In this document: positions 1-5,043 of the stretch, piece after piece
How positions within the stretch are numbered: position 1 is the stretch's first letter
How the letters are laid out: each line of letters opens with the position of its first letter
DNA from: an uncultured Rickettsiales bacterium
Lineage (GTDB): Bacteria; Pseudomonadota; Alphaproteobacteria; Rickettsiales; UBA1997
Direction of reading: 5' to 3'
Assembly (NCBI GenBank): GCA_937927795.1
Contig: CALBSF010000012.1
Location: forward strand, 1 to 5,043
Length of the DNA: 5,043 nt
Made by a program: the position numbers and the translations under genes
Notes under the pieces: model-generated
Told to the model about the DNA's origin: nothing
Database searches by the model: none
The model's input: only the letters and a program-made list of their open reading frames with translations

Positions 1-32
1 GACTGGAGTTCAGACGTGTGCTCTTCCGATCT
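1..32. other. Illumina TruSeq adapter remnant (not genomic)
   Basis: The first 32 bases match the 3' part of the standard Illumina TruSeq read-2 adapter, ending in the diagnostic GCTCTTCCGATCT. The AT-rich genomic sequence begins at position 33. This is untrimmed library adapter at a contig end and has no biological meaning. It supplies a false stop codon (complement of 10-12) and about six false codons to the amidase gene that runs off this edge. Confidence 0.97.
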
Positions 33-1203
33 TTTTGGCAATTTTTCTTTTGTAACTTAAGGAATTCAGCTTTTCCTCTTCTTCTTTATTAGATAAATAA
101 CCTAATTCAATCAGGGTTGAAGCCATATCTGGAGCGGTTAAAACCGCAAATCCTGCAAAACGATGAGTATTTTGCAAAATTTCAATTCCAGATTTTCTAA
201 CAAAGTCAATTGCAATATTTGCAAAATTTGCAGAGCTATTTTTACTTTCTCTTTGTGATAAATCAATCAAAGTTTTCATAATATCTTGACTTGCGCCAGA
301 AAAATTAACTCCAGATATAATGCCGGCGCGATTTTCTTTTTGCGCCAATAGTTCAGCTTGTTTATCTGATGATTTTTCTGATAAGGTGTAAATTGAAAAT
401 CCAGAAACCGAATCATCTGCCGCCGCATTTGCATGAATAGAAATAAATATATCAGCCCTTATTTTGCGAGCCTTTTCAACCCTTTGTCTAAGTTGAATAA
501 AATGATCATCATCTCTAGTTAAATAAACTTTATATTTCTTAGTATTAGCTAGTTGTTTGGCAAGCTCTTTGGCGTAAGACAAAGTAATGTTTTTTTCCTT
601 AGTTCTGGCAAAATTACCAATTGTTCCAGGATCTTTTCCGCCATGACCAGGATCAATTACAATGATTGGGGTTCTTTTTGGTTTTGTTATAATATATTTA
701 CCATTATCTATATTATTTATTTTTTTATTAAGTAGATTTTGAGGCGCAACTTGATTTAAAGCCTGATTGTTGCTATTTAAGGGCTTACTGGCAATGGTTT
801 TGTCGGCAATAATTTTTATGCTTATTTTTCCTTCCAATTTATCTTTAACTTTGCCAAATCTAGTTTTCTGAATTTTAATTTTTTGATTTAAGTCAAAAAC
901 AACCCGAAGTGAGTTTTGACTAGATCTGGTGCGAAACGAAGTTGTAAAATAAGCTAATTTAGGTTGATAATTTTCTTCTTCAAATCTAGAATTAAAAAGA
1001 TCGATTACTAATCGATTTGGGTTTTCTAGGGTAAAAATTTTAAAATCTGGCTTAGCGGACACAAAAATTTCAAATTCTTCATTTTTGTTAAAAATAATAG
1101 ATTTTACCAAAATATTAGAATTTTCAGCCCAAAGATTATTAGCATAAAAAAATGCTATAAAGACAATAAACAGTGCTTTTGTAAGGGTATTTTTAATTAG
1201 CAT
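33..1203 (-). CDS. amiC: N-acetylmuramoyl-L-alanine amidase, AmiC-type (AMIN + Amidase_3), 3' end missing
   Basis: This is a periplasmic zinc amidase that cuts the bond between N-acetylmuramic acid and the L-alanine of the stem peptide; the family splits septal peptidoglycan during daughter-cell separation. Residues 1-26 look like a Sec signal peptide: Lys4 and Lys9, then a hydrophobic core, with likely cleavage after LWA. Residues about 30-131 fit an AMIN septum-targeting domain. A polar Asn-rich linker follows (about 133-175), then Amidase_3 from about 179. The expected zinc ligands are visible: His187 in DPGHGG, Glu203 in TKEKN and His257 in SIHAN. The catalytic Glu366 lies in LIELGYLSN. 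The insert at about 275-340 resembles the regulatory helix region of AmiC-like enzymes. The ATG has no clear Shine-Dalgarno; a weak TTGCGG (1260-1255) and TAAAAA (1238-1233) pair could be its promoter. Genomic sequence supports residues 1-390; the last six codons are adapter, so the true C-terminus, probably only a few residues more, is unknown. The exact paralog name (amiA/B/C) is a convention. Confidence 0.93.
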
Positions 1204-1284
1204 TTTATTAAATATATTTAACCAATATCCTATTTTTATCTGTTATTTTTTTTACCGCAACCTGATAATTAATAAAATTTTCCT

Positions 1285-1314
1285 TTGACTTAAAAAAAAC
1301 TTTAGTTTTATATC
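1285..1314 (+). promoter_or_regulatory. Predicted sigma70-type promoter of the permease pair
   Basis: TTGACT (1285-1290, five of six matches to the -35 consensus) is followed after 18 bases by TATATC (1309-1314, four of six matches to the -10 consensus). Transcription would start near 1321, giving a leader of about 36 bases before the first permease ATG. It lies in the divergent 153-base gap between the amidase and permease starts and points toward the permeases. In AT-rich DNA such matches arise by chance, but the -35 quality and the position support it. Confidence 0.55.
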
Positions 1315-1347
1315 TTGGGACATAGAAATTTTAATTTTTAAATAAAC

Positions 1348-1351
1348 GAGG
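1348..1351 (+). promoter_or_regulatory. Shine-Dalgarno of the first permease
   Basis: GAGG lies five bases upstream of the ATG at 1357. It is the only clear Shine-Dalgarno in the window. The other starts (amidase, second permease, infC and the last gene) have AT-rich upstream sequence without an obvious one, so the first permease may be translated more efficiently than its neighbour. Confidence 0.7.
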
Positions 1352-1356
1352 TATCA

Positions 1357-2736
1357 ATGAAGGCTTTTTTTAGAACTAAAACTATCGAAAATATTATTAG
1401 CAACGCCAAGAAGAACACCATGGAAAAGACCATGGGTGCTTGGGATTTAATTTTGTTTGGAATTGGTTGCACTATTGGAACTGGAATTTTTGTCTTAACT
1501 GGAGTTGCCGCAGCTGAACATGCTGGGCCCGCAGTTTCCATCTCTTACTTGTTAGCCGGCTTAGTTTGTGTTTTTACCGGTCTTGCTTATGCAGAGCTTG
1601 CCGCAGCAATTCCTGTTGCTGGAAGTTCTTATACCTATTCTTACGTAATTTTTGGTGAATTGGTTGCTTGGGTTGTTGGCTGTTTATTGGTGGTTGGCTA
1701 TACTTTAGCTTCTTCAACAGTTTCAGTTGGATGGTCTGGATATTTTACAGGAATTTTAAAATCAGGGGGAGTCAATATTCCTTCTTACCTCACATCTTCA
1801 CCGGCTGAAGGTGGAATTATTAATCTGCCAGCTTCTTTAATTTCACTATTCATTGGATTTTTATTAATTCGCGGAACTAAAGAAAGTGTTATTTTGAATC
1901 GCGTTCTAGTTGCGGTAAAGCTTTTTATCATTTTCTTGTTTATTGTGATAGCAGTTCCAAATGTAAAAATGGAAAATTATGCTGATTTTATGCCTTATGG
2001 ATGGCATGGAATATCAGTTGGTGCGGCAACAATATTCTTTGCCTATGTTGGTTTTGACGCTGTTGCAACTGCTGCTGAAGAAACCAAAAATCCAAATCGT
2101 GATTTACCAATTGGAATTATCGGGTCAATCGTAGTGTGTGCTATTCTCTATATTTCAGTGGCATTATTACTAACCGGAATTACTAATTATTCAGAACTTG
2201 GTAATGCTGAGCCAATGGCTTATGCGCTTCGTCAAAATGGCAGCAATGTTGGATCTGCATTAATTGCAACTGGCGCTGTTTTTGGAATGATTGCAGTAAT
2301 TCTTATCATGATGTATGGTCAATCTAGAATTTTATTCGTTATTTCAAGAGATGGCCTTATTTCAGATAAATTTAGCAAAATTCACAAAAAATATGGCACT
2401 CCATATATCAGCTGCATCACTACCATGTTCGCAGTTGCTTTATTTGGCGGCTTAGTTCCAATCAAAACTTTAGGATATTTAACAAATTTAACTTTACTTA
2501 CTTCATTCGTAGTGGCGTTAATTGGGGTTATGGTTTTAAGAGTTAGAAGACCAAAACTTGAAAGACCATTTAGATGTCCAGCGGTTTTTGTGGTTGCTCC
2601 AATTGCAATTATCAGCTGTTTATACCTAATTTATAGCCTGCTTTTGGAAACATTCCTTCCATTTGCAATATTAATCGTAGTAAGCTTGGTGGCATATTTT
2701 ACCTATGTTCACAAGCATAGCCCTATGAATAAATAA
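1357..2736 (+). CDS. APC-superfamily amino-acid permease (CAT/YfnA-like), paralog 1
   Basis: This is an inner-membrane amino-acid transporter of 459 residues, the usual length for bacterial members related to cationic amino-acid transporters. About 12 hydrophobic segments can be seen. The TM1 substrate-binding break is GCTIGTGIF (37-45), where the family holds the amino-acid backbone. TM2 ends in the LAYAELAAAIP region (77-86), and TM5 carries the conserved Lys188 in LVAVKL. TM6 and the following loop hold FDAVATAAEETKNPNRDLP (233-251), typical of this family. At residue 114 in TM3 this protein has Gly (VVGYT) where the downstream paralog has Glu (LLEYT), the residue I recall as the family norm. 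The start is supported by GAGG five bases upstream and by collinearity with the paralog. It is the first gene of a probable two-gene unit. Substrate cannot be read from sequence; neutral or cationic amino acids are both possible. Confidence 0.9.
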   Translation: MKAFFRTKTIENIISNAKKNTMEKTMGAWDLILFGIGCTIGTGIFVLTGVAAAEHAGPAVSISYLLAGLVCVFTGLAYAELAAAIPVAGSSYTYSYVIFGELVAWVVGCLLVVGYTLASSTVSVGWSGYFTGILKSGGVNIPSYLTSSPAEGGIINLPASLISLFIGFLLIRGTKESVILNRVLVAVKLFIIFLFIVIAVPNVKMENYADFMPYGWHGISVGAATIFFAYVGFDAVATAAEETKNPNRDLPIGIIGSIVVCAILYISVALLLTGITNYSELGNAEPMAYALRQNGSNVGSALIATGAVFGMIAVILIMMYGQSRILFVISRDGLISDKFSKIHKKYGTPYISCITTMFAVALFGGLVPIKTLGYLTNLTLLTSFVVALIGVMVLRVRRPKLERPFRCPAVFVVAPIAIISCLYLIYSLLLETFLPFAILIVVSLVAYFTYVHKHSPMNK

Positions 2737-2762
2737 ATTAATAAAACAAATTTATCAAGCAT

Positions 2763-4145
2763 ATGAAATCACTTTTTAGAGTTAAAACAATTGAAAGTAT
2801 TATCAGTGGAGCAAAAAAAACCACTCTAGCCAAAACCATGACTGCATTTGATCTAGTATTATTTGGAATTGGTTGCACCATAGGAACTGGAATTTTTGTT
2901 TTAACTGGAATTGCTGCCGCAGAACATGCTGGTCCAGCAATTTCCCTTTCATATTTGCTTGCCGGGTTAGTTTGTATTTTTACTGGTCTTGCTTATACTG
3001 AACTGGCTGCTGCATTGCCAGTTTCAGGAAGTTGTTATACTTACTGCTATGCAATTTTTGGGGAATTTATCGCCTGGATTATTGCTTGCGCTTTATTGCT
3101 TGAATATACCATTGGCGCTTCTACAGTCTCTGCTGGTTGGTCGGGATATTTTGTTGGAATTTTAAAATCTGGCGGAATAAATATTCCAGAAAGTTTGACT
3201 AAATCACCAGCTGATGGCGGAATTATGAATCTTCCAGCCTCTGCTATTGCGATTTTAGTTGGCTTGATGTTGGTTCGTGGAACAAAAGGCAGTGTTTGGG
3301 TTAATCGCATTTTAGTTGCAGTTAAGCTAGCCATTATCTTTTTATTTTTGATTATCGCGGTTCCTCATATTGAAATGAAAAATTATGCTGATTTTATGCC
3401 ATTTGGATGGTCTGGCGTGGCTGTTGGTTCTGCAGCAATTTTTTATGCTTATGTTGGATTTGACTCAGTTTCAACTGCCGCCGAAGAAACTAAAAATCCA
3501 AATCGAGATTTACCAATTGGTATGATTGGATCACTAATTATCTGCGCAATATTATATATCGCAGTTGCCTTAGCCCTTACTGGAATTGTTGATTATAAAG
3601 AATTAAACATTGCCGCTCCAATGGCATATGCGCTACAAAAAAATGGTAGCAATCTTGGTTCTGCTCTAATTTCAACCGGCGCAATAGCGGGAATGGTTGC
3701 AGTTCTGCTAGTGTTAATTTATGGTCAATCGCGTATTTTTTTCGTAATGGCTCGTGATGGTCTTTTGCCAAAATATTTTGGAGCGATTCATAAAAAATAT
3801 GACACTCCTTACATCAGCTGTTTATTGGTTTCAGTAACTGTTGCTATAGTAACTGGATTCGTTCCGCTTAAAACTCTTAGTTATTTGACTAGCTTTGGAA
3901 CCCTGTTAACATTCATTGCTTCAATAATCGGGGTGGTGATTTTAAGAATAACCAGACCGGATTTAAAAAGACCTTTCAAATGCCCAGCGCTATTCATAGT
4001 TGCGCCAATAGCAATTTTAAGCTGCTCATACTTATCTTACAAATTATTAGAAGAAATCACGGTTCCAATTCTAATTTGGCTAGGAAGCAGTGTGGCTATT
4101 TATTTCCTATACGCCTATAAAAAAAGTCCAATGGCTAATAAATAG
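2763..4145 (+). CDS. APC-superfamily amino-acid permease (CAT/YfnA-like), paralog 2
   Basis: This is a second inner-membrane amino-acid permease, 460 residues, aligning with the upstream gene almost end to end. A manual count gives about 304 identical positions, near 66 percent, with the only length difference close to the C-terminus (SPMANK against SPMNK). It keeps the TM1 motif GCTIGTGIF (37-45), Lys188 in TM5 and the TM6 region FDSVSTAAEETKNPNRDLP (233-251). In TM3 it has Glu114 in LLEYTIGAST, so it is closer to the family norm than paralog 1. Conservation is strongest in TM1, TM2, TM6 and the following loop, and weakest from about residue 355 to the end. The 26-base gap to the upstream gene has no promoter or terminator that I can see, so co-transcription is likely. 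No good Shine-Dalgarno precedes the ATG; the start rests on matching the paralog's N-terminus. Substrate is unknown. Confidence 0.9.
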   Translation: MKSLFRVKTIESIISGAKKTTLAKTMTAFDLVLFGIGCTIGTGIFVLTGIAAAEHAGPAISLSYLLAGLVCIFTGLAYTELAAALPVSGSCYTYCYAIFGEFIAWIIACALLLEYTIGASTVSAGWSGYFVGILKSGGINIPESLTKSPADGGIMNLPASAIAILVGLMLVRGTKGSVWVNRILVAVKLAIIFLFLIIAVPHIEMKNYADFMPFGWSGVAVGSAAIFYAYVGFDSVSTAAEETKNPNRDLPIGMIGSLIICAILYIAVALALTGIVDYKELNIAAPMAYALQKNGSNLGSALISTGAIAGMVAVLLVLIYGQSRIFFVMARDGLLPKYFGAIHKKYDTPYISCLLVSVTVAIVTGFVPLKTLSYLTSFGTLLTFIASIIGVVILRITRPDLKRPFKCPALFIVAPIAILSCSYLSYKLLEEITVPILIWLGSSVAIYFLYAYKKSPMANK

Positions 4146-4173
4146 TTGAAAATTAGTGATAATTTTCTACAAT
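4146..4173 (+). promoter_or_regulatory. Predicted sigma70-type promoter of infC
   Basis: TTGAAA (4146-4151) and TACAAT (4168-4173) each match the consensus hexamers at five of six positions, with a 16-base spacer. The -35 begins directly after the permease stop codon. A start near 4180 would leave a leader of about 110 bases before infC. A perfect inverted repeat occupies the last four bases of the -35 and the whole spacer (listed separately). The promoter would let infC be expressed independently of the permeases. Confidence 0.5.
4148..4167 (+). repeat. Perfect 8-bp inverted repeat with GTGA loop
   Basis: GAAAATTA (4148-4155) and TAATTTTC (4160-4167) are exact reverse complements separated by GTGA, which as RNA (GUGA) is a GNRA tetraloop. 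The element starts two bases after the permease stop and ends one base before the predicted -10 of the infC promoter. It could be a 3' hairpin on the permease mRNA or an operator for infC. It is not a classic intrinsic terminator: the stem is AT-rich and no T-run follows. Confidence 0.6.
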
Positions 4174-4290
4174 GAGGCTTTGGTAAGTGGTTGTTTATGG
4201 TTGCAATAGCAAAATTTACGCCTAGCAAGTAATCATTTCTATTTAGCCATCAGCCTAATTTTAGGTATTTTTTAATAATTTATTTTTCTT
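4174..4290 (+). promoter_or_regulatory. Untranslated leader of infC
   Basis: This stretch holds no recognisable gene. If the predicted promoter is used, most of it is a leader of about 110 bases, long enough for regulation. It contains an 11-codon ORF (4197-4232) with a weak AAGTGG upstream, and a short CCTA/TAGG hairpin (4254-4265) followed by a T-rich run. None of these is convincing alone. There is no Shine-Dalgarno before the GTG start, as the last bases are TTTATTTTTCTT. Confidence 0.35.
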
Positions 4291-4830
4291 GTGAAACCAA
4301 TAAAACCTCAGCAAACATCAAGCTCAAACAACCCATTTCGTATTAATGATCAAATAAAAGTTAAAGAAGTCAGGCTTATCGACCAAAATGGTCAAATGAT
4401 CGGTGTTTTAGACACAATGGAAGCTCTAAAAATGGCTAGCGATGCAAGCCTTGACTTGGTGGAAGTTTCTCCGGGGGTTTCACCTCCAGTTTGTAAAATT
4501 GCCAATTTTGGTAAAATGAAATATGAGCTGCAAAAAAAAGCTTCTGATGCCAAGAAAAAACAAAAAGTAGTTGAGGTTAAAGAAATTAAAATGACCTTAA
4601 ATATTGGCAAAGCTGATTACGATGTTAAGGTAAAGCATGCAATAGAATTCATTAAAAAAGGCAACAAAGTAAAGGTCAGCGTTAGAATGAAGGGAAGGGA
4701 AATTACCCACTCAGAGCTAGCGCGCAGAATCATGGCTGATGTTTTAAAAGATACTGAGCCCTATGCTAAGCCAGAGTTTAATCCAAAACTGGAAGGGATG
4801 CAAATCATTGTAATTTTAATCAAAAAATAA
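4291..4830 (+). CDS. infC: Translation initiation factor IF-3
   Basis: IF-3 binds the 30S subunit, blocks premature joining of 50S and enforces correct start-codon and initiator-tRNA selection. The protein is 179 residues, close to the 180 of E. coli. The N-domain (about 16-80) contains VRLIDQNGQMIGV, then LDLVEVSP and PPVCKI. The family signature lies at 69-82 (KIANFGKMKYELQK), with Ala71 at a position that is usually a larger aliphatic residue. A lysine-rich linker helix follows (about 80-98), ending in VVEVKEIKM. The C-domain (about 100-179) has DYDVKVKHA, the MKGREITH segment and the closing EGMQIIVIL. The start is non-ATG: the nearest in-frame upstream stop is TAA at 4276-4278, and the first in-frame ATG (4396) would remove much of the N-domain. 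GTG at 4291 is the best choice; ATT at 4282 is an alternative. The usual rpmI-rplT neighbours are absent; a different gene follows after 12 bases. Confidence 0.96.
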   Translation: MKPIKPQQTSSSNNPFRINDQIKVKEVRLIDQNGQMIGVLDTMEALKMASDASLDLVEVSPGVSPPVCKIANFGKMKYELQKKASDAKKKQKVVEVKEIKMTLNIGKADYDVKVKHAIEFIKKGNKVKVSVRMKGREITHSELARRIMADVLKDTEPYAKPEFNPKLEGMQIIVILIKK

Positions 4831-4842
4831 GATTTTTAAAAA

Positions 4843-5043
4843 ATGAAAAAAGTGCAAGAATTAACTGAAGAAATAGTAAAATTTTCCGTTAAACAAAAGC
4901 ATGAAAATGATTTTTCTGCCGAAAATTTTCTGGACTTTTTAAATATTTTTTATTCTCAAAATCAGGCTCGTGATTTTGATGGCTATCCTATAGAAGACCT
5001 ATATTACCTATCTTTACTGCATTTTAATTTTCTTTCTTTAAAA
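4843..5043 (+). CDS. Probable NAD-specific glutamate dehydrogenase (large type), N-terminal fragment
   Basis: An open frame starts at ATG 4843 and runs 67 codons to the window end without a stop, so only the N-terminus is seen. The segment at about 29-66 (FLDFLNIFYSQ, then DFDGYPIEDLYYLSLLHFNFL) follows the pattern I associate with the start of the very large bacterial NAD-dependent glutamate dehydrogenases of about 1,500-1,600 residues: an aromatic pair, an acidic position, then DL or EDLY and an aromatic helix. Those enzymes oxidise glutamate to 2-oxoglutarate and ammonium in the cytoplasm. The match is by remembered pattern on a short region, with no catalytic residues in view, so the identity is tentative. 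The 12-base gap after infC has no room for a promoter, so it is probably co-transcribed with infC. No Shine-Dalgarno is evident. A hypothetical protein remains possible. Confidence 0.6.
   Translation, partial: MKKVQELTEEIVKFSVKQKHENDFSAENFLDFLNIFYSQNQARDFDGYPIEDLYYLSLLHFNFLSLK

Noticed and set aside
553..735. Plus-strand frame of 60 codons opposite the amidase
   Set aside because: It lies wholly within the well-supported amidase gene, has no recognisable domain and is explained as an antisense shadow.
1208..1221. Perfect 14-base palindrome TTAAATATATTTAA just upstream of the amidase start
   Set aside because: It consists only of A and T in a very AT-rich gap, where such palindromes are common by chance, and no second copy was seen nearby.
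2737..2762. Possible promoter or terminator between the two permeases
   Set aside because: The gap is only 26 AT-rich bases with no hairpin and no hexamer pair at proper spacing.
3047..3334. Minus-strand frame of 95 codons within the second permease
   Set aside because: It is antisense to a conserved permease, with low-complexity composition and no family resemblance; the same applies to the minus-strand frames at 1338-1541, 3577-3771 and 4392-4610.
1357..4145. The two permeases as a recent assembly duplication
   Set aside because: They differ at about one third of amino-acid positions and throughout at the nucleotide level, so this is an old gene duplication and not an assembly artefact.
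4254..4276. Short CCTA/TAGG hairpin followed by a T-rich run before infC, resembling an intrinsic terminator or attenuator
   Set aside because: The stem is only four pairs (five with a G-U pair) around a four-base loop, too weak to call a terminator, and the T-run is interrupted.

Overview
The window is a 5 kb piece of an AT-rich (roughly one-third G+C by eye) Gram-negative bacterial genome. It probably comes from an alphaproteobacterium, and a Rickettsiales- or Holosporales-like host-associated lineage would fit. That placement is an inference from base composition, from the AMIN plus Amidase_3 cell-wall amidase, from the amino-acid permease paralogs, and from what looks like the start of a large NAD-dependent glutamate dehydrogenase. 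No rRNA, tRNA, mobile element or CRISPR array is visible. The first 32 bases are not genomic: they match the Illumina TruSeq read-2 adapter. Position 33 is therefore an assembly edge, most likely of a metagenomic or short-read contig.

Layout: (1) 1-32, adapter. (2) 33-1203, minus strand, an N-acetylmuramoyl-L-alanine amidase that lacks its last residues. Its apparent C-terminus (IGRAHV) is translated adapter. (3) 1204-1356, a divergent intergenic region with a good sigma70-type promoter firing rightward. (4) 1357-2736 and 2763-4145, two tandem, nearly collinear APC-superfamily amino-acid permeases about two-thirds identical and separated by 26 bases, presumably one transcription unit. (5) 4146-4290, an intergenic region holding a second sigma70-type promoter whose spacer is filled by a perfect 8-bp inverted repeat, then a leader of about 110 bases. 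(6) 4291-4830, translation initiation factor IF-3 with a GTG start. (7) 4843-5043, the first 67 codons of a gene running off the window, probably NAD-specific glutamate dehydrogenase.

Functionally the window mixes housekeeping genes (cell separation and peptidoglycan hydrolysis, translation initiation) with amino-acid uptake and, if the last call is right, glutamate catabolism. Import by the two permeases and oxidation of glutamate to 2-oxoglutarate would make sense in an amino-acid-scavenging lifestyle, but nothing in the sequence shows that they are co-regulated. I do not see a new multi-gene system here. The observations most worth a second look are the adapter-derived protein end, the divergence of the permease pair at a conserved transmembrane-3 glutamate, and the palindrome inside the predicted infC promoter.
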